DNA of 64,000 nt, from NCBI RefSeq assembly GCF_000737335.2, contig NZ_JMCC02000074.1, positions 1-64,000 of the forward strand. The letters are read 5' to 3'. Below the pieces are notes generated by a model. The model ran no database searches, was not told the origin of the DNA, and saw only the letters and a program-made list of their open reading frames with translations. How positions within the stretch are numbered: the first letter of the stretch is position 1; each line of letters begins with the position of its first letter. Below, piece after piece: positions 12,634 through 20,607 of this stretch. Source of the stretch: Enhygromyxa salina. Lineage in GTDB: Bacteria > Myxococcota_A > Polyangia > Nannocystales > Nannocystaceae. The position numbers and the translations under genes were made by a program.

Positions 12634-13740
12634 ATGCGCATCTCCCCCGTGCTCCTCGTGCTGCCCCTGCTCCTGACCGCCTGCCAGCACGACGGCGAGG
12701 CCGACGACACCTCCGCGATCGGCCTGTTCGACGGCCTGTTCGATGGGGTTGCAACCGGCCTGAACTACCCGCTCGACATCGGCGTGGCGCCCGACGACCT
12801 GCTCACAGAGGCTGACATCGAGGGCGGTGACATCTACCTTGCCAACTACGGCACCTCCGAGATCATGTGGGTCCGGGATCCAACCGGAGCGCCGGACAGC
12901 GGCGCCGCCACGCCGATCTTCGACGGCACCTCGGCTGGGTTTGCCGGTCCAACCGCGATCTCGGTCCCCACCCACGCCCGCGTGTGGGCGGCGTTCGAGC
13001 AGGGGGGCTCGGACAACGCAGGTGGCATTGCGATCCTCGATCAGGACGGCGCGCTGATCTCCACGATCGACGGCAGCGACAACCCCGACGCGTTCGCCAA
13101 CCCCGGCGGCCTCTGCTACGGCGGTCGCTCGGCCGACGGCGCGATCGCGTACTTCTACTTGGTCAACCTTGGCGACGGCACCGCGTGGCGGATCGAGGCC
13201 AGCACCCTCGACGGCGACGGCCTCGCGTTCACCCAGATCGGCAGCGGGCTGGCGACCGGGACCCCGGGCAACCCCGGCTCGCCAGGCAACGGGCTGAGCA
13301 GCTCGTCAGATCTGCCCCAGGGCGGCGCGCGCGGCTGCGCCTACGACCTGGGCTCGCTCTACGTCGCGGACATGCAAAATGATCGGGTCGTGCGCTTCGA
13401 CGATGCTGCGACCAACGATGGCATTGATGGCGTCGCGCTCGAGGACCTCCCGGCTGGGAACCTCAACGACCCCACGGATCTCACGGTCAACGCCGAGGGC
13501 TACTTGATCATCGTCTCCTACGAGAACGCGAAGGCGTTCTTGACCGTGGAGCTGCCGCGCGGCGGCTTCATCGACAACGGCCTGCAAGACCTCAGCGTCA
13601 ACGCGGGCAACTACGGGGTCGCGGTCGCCAGCGGGACCGTGTGGTTCACCCGCGCCAACAACAAGAACGGAACACTGCGGGCCGTCACGCCCGAGCAGGA
13701 CGTGCTGCCAACGACCGAAGGGCCGTTCCCGCCGCAGTGA
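12634..13740 (+). CDS. NHL-like repeat lipoprotein
   Basis: A 368-aa protein with a clear lipoprotein signal (MRISPVLLVLPLLLTACQ). The mature part has repeats such as GDIYLANYGTSEIMWVRDP, GSLYVADMQNDRVVRFDDA and GNLNDPTDLTVNAEGYLIIV, the spacing expected of an NHL/propeller fold used for binding. No catalytic motif is visible. The frame is open further upstream, but homology-like sequence and the signal begin at ATG 12634. It is divergent from copA and convergent with the imelysin operon, ending four bases from it. Function unknown. Confidence 0.8.
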   Translation: MRISPVLLVLPLLLTACQHDGEADDTSAIGLFDGLFDGVATGLNYPLDIGVAPDDLLTEADIEGGDIYLANYGTSEIMWVRDPTGAPDSGAATPIFDGTSAGFAGPTAISVPTHARVWAAFEQGGSDNAGGIAILDQDGALISTIDGSDNPDAFANPGGLCYGGRSADGAIAYFYLVNLGDGTAWRIEASTLDGDGLAFTQIGSGLATGTPGNPGSPGNGLSSSSDLPQGGARGCAYDLGSLYVADMQNDRVVRFDDAATNDGIDGVALEDLPAGNLNDPTDLTVNAEGYLIIVSYENAKAFLTVELPRGGFIDNGLQDLSVNAGNYGVAVASGTVWFTRANNKNGTLRAVTPEQDVLPTTEGPFPPQ

Positions 13741-13744
13741 ACAC

Positions 13745-15022
13745 TCACTCGTCGGCGCTGTCGGTGCACGCGGCGATCTCCAACGCCGCTTGCAGCTCGC
13801 AGTTCCTGGCGCACAGGTCCTCGCTCGCGCTGCTGGCTAGCGGGGCGTCGTCGTTCAGCACGGCGTCTCGATAGTCCGCCCAGGTCTGCATGTGTGCGCT
13901 GGGCTCGAAGCCAGTGTCCGACAGCAGATCCGTCATCACCGGCAGCACGATCCGCGTGTACATGATCCCCTCGTCGACGCCCTTGGCCGCTTCGGCGCTG
14001 CCGAGCGAACCGGCGAGCAGGGCCTCGTCACAGTACTTGCGCGCCCGCTTGACGAACACGATCGCCAGCTCGTGCTCGATCAGATCTGCGTTGATCTCGG
14101 CTGGTGCGCCCTCGAGCATTGTGGTGATCAGCTCGAGCGCCGGCGTGTTGCGCCCCAGGATCCGGTCTTCGATCAACGCCAACAGCCCCCGCGCCTCGCG
14201 GGCCGCGAGCGGGTCGTCCTTGGCTCGCGCCCGCTCGGCGAGCGCGAGCAGGTTGCGCTGGACGACGCCAAACGAGCCCTTCTCGACCACTTGCTTGGCA
14301 GACTTGGTAGCGAGCTCGTCGGGGGCCCACGCTTGCTCGGGTCCGATGATGCCCGCCGATCCGGTCGTGAACGCGCCCTCGATCGTCGCCTCCCAGTCTT
14401 CGCCCGCGACGGCGTCGGCCGAGCTGGCGAGCGTGGCGAAGCTCCCGCTCCACACACACCAGGCCCAATCCCACTCGGCGTGAAACAGGGCGGGGTCGCG
14501 CTGCGGGTCGGGGAGCGCGTCCGACACCATCGCAAGCCGGGCCCGGACGTCGAGTAGGGCGACGGCACGAAGCGTGGCGAGCACGTCTGCCAAGATCAGC
14601 TTGCGAGCCTGCCCCTGCTCGAGGGCCGCGAGCTCGAGGGCCTGCTCGATCGCCAGATCGTCGGTCAAGACGCCAGCCTCGACCCGACCGAGGCGGGCGC
14701 CGACCTCCCGTACCCAGCGCTGGACGGCGGTGCCCCCAGGCAGCGGCGACTCGCCGGACAAGTCCGGCGCGGACCCGCGATAGAGCTCGATCACGTAGTC
14801 CAGATCGGGGTCGGGCAGCCGCAGCTCCGCTTCGATCTGGGCGAGGCCGAACATCGCCGCCTCGCAGGCGGGCAGCGGCGTGTCACCGAGCGCGGGCTCG
14901 TCTTCATTGCCGACGTCGTCGGCCGAGCTGTCCGCGTCGTCCTCGAGGCCCTCGCAGGCGAACAGGGCGGCGCTGAGCAGCAGCGGAGCAAGTGTCCAAT
15001 TCATGTAGTTCATGTGATTCAT
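13745..15022 (-). CDS. Helical lipoprotein of unknown function, last gene of imelysin operon
   Basis: About 425 aa. The start is chosen at ATG 15022, which overlaps the stop of the HTTM gene (ATGA); this gives three close Met-Asn codon pairs and then a lipoprotein signal ending ALFAC. A short acidic linker follows, then a long alpha-helical domain with many Ala/Leu/Glu-rich helices and conserved-looking AEWDWAWCVWSGSF and CDEALLAG segments. Four cysteines cluster in the last 35 residues (CARNC, ACTD). I do not recognise the family. Its place in an imelysin-diheme-imelysin-HTTM operon suggests a surface or periplasmic role in the same iron-linked process. The longer frame upstream of 15022 is only the shadow of the HTTM gene. 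Confidence 0.75.
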   Translation of the reverse strand: MNHMNYMNWTLAPLLLSAALFACEGLEDDADSSADDVGNEDEPALGDTPLPACEAAMFGLAQIEAELRLPDPDLDYVIELYRGSAPDLSGESPLPGGTAVQRWVREVGARLGRVEAGVLTDDLAIEQALELAALEQGQARKLILADVLATLRAVALLDVRARLAMVSDALPDPQRDPALFHAEWDWAWCVWSGSFATLASSADAVAGEDWEATIEGAFTTGSAGIIGPEQAWAPDELATKSAKQVVEKGSFGVVQRNLLALAERARAKDDPLAAREARGLLALIEDRILGRNTPALELITTMLEGAPAEINADLIEHELAIVFVKRARKYCDEALLAGSLGSAEAAKGVDEGIMYTRIVLPVMTDLLSDTGFEPSAHMQTWADYRDAVLNDDAPLASSASEDLCARNCELQAALEIAACTDSADE

Positions 15023-16332
15023 GGCGGGTGGGTCGTGGGTGCAGGCAAGATCCACGGCTTCGCGGCGAGGCCCTCGCGGGTGGCCGCGAGGTCCGTATTG
15101 GGATCGATCAAGCGATGGTGCGGGCGGCCGTTGAACGCCACGAACACGTCGGCGCGGATCTCGATCGCGCTGCCGGGCATCTCGCGCTCGAGCCGCGCGG
15201 CCAAGTGCCGGGCGTACTGGGCGATCAGATCCGGCTGGGTGCTCATCATCTTCACTTGCAGCGGGCTCAGCTCGGCGTGGGGGTCGAGCTTCCAGCGCCG
15301 GCCGGTGGCGCGGTCGTGGACCCGAAATTCGGCGAACCCAACCTTCTCGATCAACATCACGCGATAGCCGAAGCGAAACCCCTGCTCGTGCCACAGCGAC
15401 GACCCCGGGTACAGCAGAGAGCGCCAGGGTAGCGCGATCTGAACGAGCAACAGCGCGCCCGCGGCCCAGGTCAGCGCCTGCTTCAACCGCGGGTCGATCG
15501 GCGTTGACGCAGGCGTCCGGTCTCGCGCCATGAACCGGCGCGGCCAGTCTGGCGCGAACATGATCGTTGCGCAGCCGATCATGAACCACGGGAACATGCC
15601 GATCGGAAACAATAGCCCCGTGATCACATGAAAGCCGACGACCGCCACATAGGCGTAGGCCCGGGTCGGCCGCCACAACAGCGCGGGGACCACCAGCAGA
15701 TCGAAGCCAAGGCCCGACCACGAGGCCAGGTGGGCGAGCCAGGCTTCATCGAGCCACGCGCCCACGAGCGGAAGGTCCGCGCGACGGGCCAGCCAGGTCT
15801 TCAGGGGTTGGGCGTAAACCAGCCAGTCCGCGCCGATCTTGGCGATGCCGGCGTACAGGTAGACCAGGCCAACCTGGACCCGCACCAGCGTCAGCTGGAT
15901 CTGGCTCACCCGGGCGTCTTCGTCGGGCACCGGCGGTAGCAGCACGAAAGTAGCGAGCAAGCAGCTGATGAAATAGTAGTGATTGAGGTAGTAGCTCAGG
16001 TCGATCAGCTCGATATACGTGAACGCGAGCAGACACGTCAGCGCGCTCAGGCGCGGCCGCAGCCCCGCCGCGAACGCGAGGCTCGCCGCGGCCAGGACCG
16101 CGAACAACCCGTACGCGAGCGTTGGCGTGGGCGCCTGGACCCACGCGAACCCCCAATAGTGAAAGTGAAAGCTTGGCGCGAGCAGCAGCTCGTCGACCCA
16201 CCCGCGGGCCACGAAGCGCAGCGCGGACACGCACACCAGCAGGCCCACGAACACGCGCAGGATTACCAGCGAGCTGGCGTCGACCCGCTGCCTCGACCAT
16301 GCGCGCGCGCGCTCGCAGCAGCCCGGGCCCAT
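15019..16332 (-). CDS. HTTM-domain membrane protein (vitamin K-dependent carboxylase-like)
   Basis: A 437-aa polytopic membrane protein. It has several hydrophobic segments in the first 290 residues (YYLNHYYFISCLLATFVLLPP, VGLVYLYAGIAKIGADWL, VVGFHVITGLLFPIGMFPWFM) and then a soluble tail containing HEQGFRFGYRVMLIEKVGFAEFRV. That pattern is the hallmark of HTTM proteins, whose best-known relative is vitamin K-dependent gamma-glutamyl carboxylase. In bacteria the reaction is unknown. It starts three bases after the second imelysin gene and overlaps the next gene by four bases. HTTM genes near imelysins are also seen in Bacteroidetes, which supports a shared function (recalled, not checked). 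Confidence 0.85.
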   Translation of the reverse strand: MGPGCCERARAWSRQRVDASSLVILRVFVGLLVCVSALRFVARGWVDELLLAPSFHFHYWGFAWVQAPTPTLAYGLFAVLAAASLAFAAGLRPRLSALTCLLAFTYIELIDLSYYLNHYYFISCLLATFVLLPPVPDEDARVSQIQLTLVRVQVGLVYLYAGIAKIGADWLVYAQPLKTWLARRADLPLVGAWLDEAWLAHLASWSGLGFDLLVVPALLWRPTRAYAYVAVVGFHVITGLLFPIGMFPWFMIGCATIMFAPDWPRRFMARDRTPASTPIDPRLKQALTWAAGALLLVQIALPWRSLLYPGSSLWHEQGFRFGYRVMLIEKVGFAEFRVHDRATGRRWKLDPHAELSPLQVKMMSTQPDLIAQYARHLAARLEREMPGSAIEIRADVFVAFNGRPHHRLIDPNTDLAATREGLAAKPWILPAPTTHPP

Positions 16333-16335
16333 CGC

Positions 16336-17433
16336 CTAGTCCCCGTCGTTGTCGCTCAGCGAGACCGTCACCCCGAGCAGGCTCGCGACGTCGGCCGTCA
16401 TCGAGATCCGCAGGCGCTCGACCGCGACTTGGGCCTGCTCGACGGCCGCGGCGTCGGAGCTGATCGAGAGCCGCAGCGGCTCGGGCACCGCCGCGAGCGC
16501 GAGCTTGGCCTGCTCGAGCTCCTCGCGGATCTTGGCGTCGACGTCGGGGCTGCGCTGCGCGACCAAGATCGTCAGGCCGCTCGCGCCATCGTCGGCCCCG
16601 AGGTACGCCGCCTCGAACCCCGCGAGTCCGTCGAGGGCGTCGCTCAAAGATCGATCCGAGAGCCGCGACTCGACCAGCTCGGGATCCGCTCCGCTGGCGC
16701 TGGTGAGCCCGAGCGGCTTGGCCAGCTTCATGTCGTCGATGTCGTGGAGCCCGCTGATCAGGGCGTTGACGATCGCGTCGATCGCAGACGCCACGTCTGG
16801 ATATGCGTCGCCGACGAGCGTCGTCGTGTACTGGCTGCGCCAGGCGTCGTCGAGCTCGGCCAGGCGCAAGGCGACGTCGCTGGCCAGCAACTCGAGGTAG
16901 GCGCAGCGGGCTGGGCCCTGATCGCTGGTCAGCGCCGCAAGCACGGCCTCGTCGCCCGCCAGCGGATCAAACAGCAAGTACTCGATCGCCGGCATGCCCT
17001 TGCTCGCGACCCCGAGCAGATCGAGCTCGGCCTGCGAGGTCACGCCCGCCGCGACCCCGCCGTCGACGCTGGCTGGGCGCACGGGCCAAAAGTCGATCGC
17101 GGTGTCGAAGCCGTCGTCGACGATCGGCCCGAGCGGGACCGCCAGCAGCTGCTTCCACGGGGCTCGCAGCTGCCACCAAGCGTCCTGCGCCGCGGTCAGC
17201 GACGCGGCGTCGGGGGCCGCACACAGCTCGGTCGCCGCGCCGTCGAGCGCTGCGCCGCGCTGCCTCGCGTCGGCGAGCGTCGGCACCAGCTGGTCCTCGA
17301 TCAGGCTGGTGATCACCTCGGCGCGGCGATCGGGCTCCTGGTCGGTCGGGCACGCGACCAGCACGCCAAGCGCGACGCTGCCAAGGGCAAGCAGCCCAGC
17401 CACCACGGCGCCACGACGCGTTGGATAATTCAT
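16336..17433 (-). CDS. Imelysin-family lipoprotein (second copy)
   Basis: A 365-aa predicted lipoprotein (signal ends GVLVAC) with the imelysin/peptidase M75 fold: two helical halves, with LEDQLVPTLADAR-type helix, WWQLRAPWKQL, VDDGFDTAIDFWPVR and GMPAIEYLLFDP. The GxHAxEfLLwG-like motif of family members appears here as GMPAIEYLLFDP, so the metal-ligand His is missing, in contrast to the first copy. Imelysins are iron-regulated envelope proteins related to EfeO. ATG 17433 overlaps the stop of the upstream di-heme gene (ATGA), showing translational coupling. Confidence 0.87.
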   Translation of the reverse strand: MNYPTRRGAVVAGLLALGSVALGVLVACPTDQEPDRRAEVITSLIEDQLVPTLADARQRGAALDGAATELCAAPDAASLTAAQDAWWQLRAPWKQLLAVPLGPIVDDGFDTAIDFWPVRPASVDGGVAAGVTSQAELDLLGVASKGMPAIEYLLFDPLAGDEAVLAALTSDQGPARCAYLELLASDVALRLAELDDAWRSQYTTTLVGDAYPDVASAIDAIVNALISGLHDIDDMKLAKPLGLTSASGADPELVESRLSDRSLSDALDGLAGFEAAYLGADDGASGLTILVAQRSPDVDAKIREELEQAKLALAAVPEPLRLSISSDAAAVEQAQVAVERLRISMTADVASLLGVTVSLSDNDGD

Positions 17434-18827
17434 AGGGACTCCAAGAATCGCAGCAACGCCGCGCGCTCGCTCGCGCTTTGTTCGACGAAGCCGTCGCGCG
17501 CGGCCTGGGCCTCGCCGCCGTGCCACAGGATCGCTTCGGCGAGCCCGCGGGCGCGGCCGTCGTGCAGGTACAGCTGGTGATCATTGACGACCGAGAACAG
17601 GCCAACGCCCCACAGCGGCGGGGTCCGCCACTCGTTGCCGGTCGCCTCGAAGTCGGGGCGGCCGTCGGCCAGGCCCTGGCCAAGATCGTGGACCAGCAGA
17701 TCCGTGTAGGGCCAGATCACCTGATTTGAGAGCTCGGGGAAGCCCGCGAGCTCGCCGGTCTCGAGCCGCGGGACGTGACAGTCACCGCAGCCGATCTCCA
17801 AGAACAGCTCGCGGCCACGCAGGACCTCCGGGTCGTCGACCTCGCGCCGGGCCGGGACCGCGAGCAGCCGCGAATAGGTGGTGACCGCGTCGAGCAATTC
17901 TTCGCTCAGCTCGGGGCTGCCGCCGGTCGCCGCGGCGCCGCACTCGGTCTGGACAACCGGGCAGTCCTCGTCAGGCTGCAGGCCCGACGAGATCCCAAGG
18001 TCGCCGTGAAACGCGCCCGCGTTTTGCTGACGCAGCCCCGGCTGGTTGGCCTTCCAGCCAAACCGACCGAGGACCGTGGTCTCGCTGATCGGATCCCACA
18101 CGTAGTTGGGCCGGCCCGAGATGCCGTCGCCGTCTGCGTCGTCGGGATCGGCGAAGCCCAGGATCGTCGCTTCGGGCAGGGCCTCGAGCAGACCCAGACC
18201 GATCATCTGGGGCGCGACGCGGGCCGACATCAGCGTGTCATCGGCGAGCGGACCAAACCCGAGCTCGACCAGCTCGAGGGTTGGTTGGCGCAGCGAGAAG
18301 GGCTCGCCGTCGGCGTAGTTGCCCGGCAGCTCCTGCCAGCTGACCCGCGCTTGGCCCTCGGGCGTGACGCCTGGGATCGCGTCGGGCTGCAGCTGCCCGC
18401 CGTAGTTGGGCTCGGGCAGCGGGCCGCCATGGGCGTCGAGCCCCGGGATCGACAGGCGAACCAACATCGAGAGCATGGGCTCGTCGTCGGTGAGCGGCGG
18501 CCGCCCGCGGCCGTCCTTGAAGTGGCAGGCCGAGCACGAGCGCGCGTTGAAGGTGGGCCCCAAGCCGTCGCGAGCCTCGGTTGAAGCCGGCGCGATCACC
18601 CAGTTCTTGTTGAAGAACGAGTTGCCAACGAAGAACGCGGACTCGTTGGCCAAGCTCAGGTTGCGGGCCGACAGCATGAAGGCCCGCGCGCCCGTCTCGA
18701 ACACCGTCGTGTCGCCGCCAGCGAGCGCTTCACCGGGCTCGGGCGCGAGCGCGGCAGGATCGCCACACCCGCCCGCCAGCAGCAGCAGCAGCGTCACAAA
18801 CGTCGAGCTGGCCCGGTGATCGTGCAT
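17430..18827 (-). CDS. Di-heme oxidoreductase (DUF1111/DHOR) lipoprotein
   Basis: About 465 aa. A lipoprotein signal (LLLLLAGGC) is followed by a c-type heme site CSACH near residue 98 and a second, CGDCH, near residue 350. It has the family lines GLGPTFNARSC, AFHGDLGISS, TPPLWGVGL and LYLHDGRARGLAEAILWHGGEA. The family is described as putative di-heme peroxidases or thiol oxidoreductases and is often found beside imelysins in iron-regulated loci. The C-terminal LHDGRA/WHGGEA region probably supplies distal heme ligands. ATG 18827 is preferred; a TTG overlapping the upstream stop is possible. It acts in the periplasm or at the outer membrane. Confidence 0.9.
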   Translation of the reverse strand: MHDHRASSTFVTLLLLLAGGCGDPAALAPEPGEALAGGDTTVFETGARAFMLSARNLSLANESAFFVGNSFFNKNWVIAPASTEARDGLGPTFNARSCSACHFKDGRGRPPLTDDEPMLSMLVRLSIPGLDAHGGPLPEPNYGGQLQPDAIPGVTPEGQARVSWQELPGNYADGEPFSLRQPTLELVELGFGPLADDTLMSARVAPQMIGLGLLEALPEATILGFADPDDADGDGISGRPNYVWDPISETTVLGRFGWKANQPGLRQQNAGAFHGDLGISSGLQPDEDCPVVQTECGAAATGGSPELSEELLDAVTTYSRLLAVPARREVDDPEVLRGRELFLEIGCGDCHVPRLETGELAGFPELSNQVIWPYTDLLVHDLGQGLADGRPDFEATGNEWRTPPLWGVGLFSVVNDHQLYLHDGRARGLAEAILWHGGEAQAARDGFVEQSASERAALLRFLESL

Positions 18828-18841
18828 TGTGCCCGCCACGA

Positions 18842-20002
18842 TCAATCGAGCGCGAGGTTGATCTCGAACAGCGCCGCGACCTCGACGATCGTGTCGGTCT
18901 GCCGACGCAGCGCATCGACGGTCGCCTGCACGGCGTCGCGGTCGTTGATGATCGCCTGGTCAAACGGGGCTGGGATCGCCATCGCTGCGTCCAGGCTGGC
19001 CTGGATGTCGTCCGTGAGCCGATCCGCGAGGGCCTGATCCCGGGCCGCGACCAAGTCGTACAGCCCCGGACCCACGTGGGTGCTCGCGTAGTCGCCCAGG
19101 TACACGTTTTGGATCCCCACAATGTCGACGATGATGTCGCGGTGGGTGTTGTCGCTGAAGCAGGAGTGCTCGTCTTCTTGATCTTGGGTCGCGAGGGCGA
19201 CCTCGATCCGCTCGCCCGCTAGCTCGGCGCCCGAAAGGCTGCCGATCCCCAGCAGCATCTTGCGGACGATCTCGTTCGGCGCCTCGGCCACGAACTGCGC
19301 GCGATAGTTGTCGGCCTGGTCGGGATCCCAGGCCGCGACCAGCCCGTCGATGTCGGCGACCAACAGCTCCGCGGCGGCGAGCAGGTACGCACCACGACGA
19401 TCCTGGTTGTTCGCGGTGCCCGCTCCGCTGGTGTCAAAGTCGGTCCACGGCCGCGCGCCTGGACCCGAGGCCGACAGATCCTGACCCCACAACAGGAACT
19501 CGATCGCGTGGTAGCCCGCCGCGATGTTGGTCTCGCCGCCCTGCTCGTTGAGCTCGATCAGCAGCGCCGCATCGATCACCGGATAGCTCGCCGGGTCGTT
19601 GATGATGCCCGCGTCCGGCATGCCCTCGACGTAGTCGACGTAGGCCTCGTCCATCGGCCACGCGTTGAGCTGCCCCTCGGGCCCAGCGTGGGGCTCATCG
19701 ATCGGTCCATCGTAGAACCGGAACGCCTCGGTCTGGCCGTAGAACTCGCGGGACGCCAACCAAGCTTCGCGGGCTGCTTCCAGGTTCGCTTCGCTCGGGT
19801 CCGCGACCAGCTCCACGATCGAGGTCTGTAGCGTAGCGGCCGAGGTCTGCACGTCGGCGTAGTTGGCCGCGACCACCAGGGCGTACTGCTCGGCGATCGG
19901 CGCGACCTCGGCCGCGTCGAGGGGCGCGCTGCCATCTGAGTCGGTGGTGCAGGCGCCCAGGGCGAGCGCGAAGAGGGCCGCGAGAGGTCCGAATCGGATC
20001 AT
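18842..20002 (-). CDS. Imelysin-family lipoprotein (first gene of operon, IrpA-like)
   Basis: A 386-aa predicted lipoprotein (MIRFGPLAALFALALGAC). It carries the canonical imelysin motif GYHAIEFLLWGQD near residue 160 with the His and Glu thought to bind metal, plus REFYGQTEAFRFYDGPID and NAWPMDEAYVDYV. Such proteins are iron-regulated periplasmic or surface proteins (IrpA, related to the EfeO domain). It opens a five-gene operon whose members overlap or nearly touch. A Fur-box-like palindrome lies 13 bp upstream of the ATG, so iron repression is likely. The longer reading frame upstream of ATG 20002 crosses that palindrome and is not coding. Confidence 0.92.
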   Translation of the reverse strand: MIRFGPLAALFALALGACTTDSDGSAPLDAAEVAPIAEQYALVVAANYADVQTSAATLQTSIVELVADPSEANLEAAREAWLASREFYGQTEAFRFYDGPIDEPHAGPEGQLNAWPMDEAYVDYVEGMPDAGIINDPASYPVIDAALLIELNEQGGETNIAAGYHAIEFLLWGQDLSASGPGARPWTDFDTSGAGTANNQDRRGAYLLAAAELLVADIDGLVAAWDPDQADNYRAQFVAEAPNEIVRKMLLGIGSLSGAELAGERIEVALATQDQEDEHSCFSDNTHRDIIVDIVGIQNVYLGDYASTHVGPGLYDLVAARDQALADRLTDDIQASLDAAMAIPAPFDQAIINDRDAVQATVDALRRQTDTIVEVAALFEINLALD

Positions 20003-20015
20003 GGCGCGCACGATA

Positions 20016-20032
20016 TTGAAAACCGTTTTCAA
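20016..20032 (-). promoter_or_regulatory. Fur-box-like operator of the imelysin operon
   Basis: A perfect 8-1-8 palindrome, TTGAAAACCGTTTTCAA, lying 13 bp before the imelysin start. Its core is a 7-1-7 arrangement, TGAAAAC-N-GTTTTCA, close to the known Fur core TGATAAT-N-ATTATCA and its A/T variants. Position and the iron-linked operon both fit repression by a Fur-family protein. A different Fur-family member (Zur, Mur) cannot be excluded. Confidence 0.75.
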
Positions 20033-20370
20033 CGTCAAGCGCCTAAACCTTCCCCTCAACAGCATTTTGTCTGCCTTGGGTGACATAATGGAACACAAGT
20101 CTCAATATCATCGAGCGCTGCCCGCGGATGTCACCAAGCGCTGCTCGAGGGCCGCCACCAGCGCAAATCGTGCGCCCCAAGGACACAGGGAGGCGCCAAG
20201 CGACCAGACGCGCCAGCGGTCGCAGTCGGCGAAGCACCTGTACACGTCCGCCGAAGCCAAGGAGAGCCCCCTCTAGGTCTAGGGGGGCCACACATGCGGA
20301 TGCGAACAGCCAGCCCGTCGGGAGCGAGCGAAGCGAGTGACCTGCGAAGTGCGAAGGCGGCTGTGGGGGT
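20033..20370. other. Intergenic region between Fur box and RNA terminator
   Basis: About 340 bp with no convincing gene. It holds an imperfect GC-rich inverted repeat centred on two CTAG tetramers (about 20266-20288) and a short purine-rich inverted stretch near 20320-20340. The promoter of the imelysin operon should lie in its left end. Nothing else was recognised. Confidence 0.5.
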
Positions 20371-20416
20371 AATGGAAAAGCGGCCCTGGCGGGGTGTAGC
20401 CTCACCCGCCAGGGCC
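20371..20416 (-). terminator. Intrinsic terminator of the tRNA-like RNA unit
   Basis: A perfect 12-bp stem (20382-20393 with 20405-20416) and an 11-base loop. On the minus strand it is followed by GCTTTTCC. This is a standard rho-independent terminator for transcripts coming from the two tRNA-like RNAs. Confidence 0.85.
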
Positions 20417-20421
20417 TAGAA

Positions 20422-20463
20422 CCGACGCTCTCGAACGTCGGCGCCGAGTGTTGACCGATCAAC
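20422..20463 (-). other. Two small hairpins between RNA B and the terminator
   Basis: One hairpin has a 6-bp stem (20422-20427 with 20436-20441) and an 8-base loop that reads TTCGAGAG on the minus strand, reminiscent of a T-loop. The other has a 5-bp stem (20450-20454 with 20459-20463) and a 4-base loop. Together they suggest that the transcript carries a third structured part before its terminator. Confidence 0.5.
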
Positions 20464-20470
20464 GGCAGTC

Positions 20471-20573
20471 TTCACCCACGAGATTGAAAGCCCGCATCAT
20501 TCCATTAGACCACGGGTCCACAGTGACGGACCCGCCGGGGGACGATCCCGGATCTCGGGCATGGGTGGGTGAA
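20471..20573 (-). ncRNA. tRNA-like permuted RNA B (Y RNA/YrlA-like candidate)
   Basis: On the minus strand the order is: closing strand, T-arm, 3' acceptor strand, loop, 5' acceptor strand, D-region, closing strand. The T-arm has a perfect 5-bp stem (20547-20551 with 20535-20539) and a 7-base loop, ATCGTCC. The acceptor stem is a perfect 7 bp (20528-20534 with 20513-20519) closed by an 8-base loop. TG and a GTCTAATGG D-like segment follow. The ends pair through 14 bp: 20471-20478 with 20566-20573, and 20479-20484 with 20552-20557, with an 8-base bulge. The T-loop keeps T55-C56 but has A54 and T58 exchanged relative to tRNA. There is no anticodon arm other than the closing helix, and no CCA. 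Fold by hand; family assignment is inference. Confidence 0.7.
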
Positions 20574-20607
20574 AGGAGAGATGATCGGCGGCTCGACTAT
20601 TGAGCTT

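Noticed and set aside
15023..15721. N-terminal extension of the helical lipoprotein
   Set aside because: It is the shadow of the HTTM gene; the overlap start at 15022 is followed by a proper lipoprotein signal.
20016..20032. Transcription terminator
   Set aside because: The palindrome has a one-base centre and sits just before a start codon, which fits an operator rather than a hairpin.
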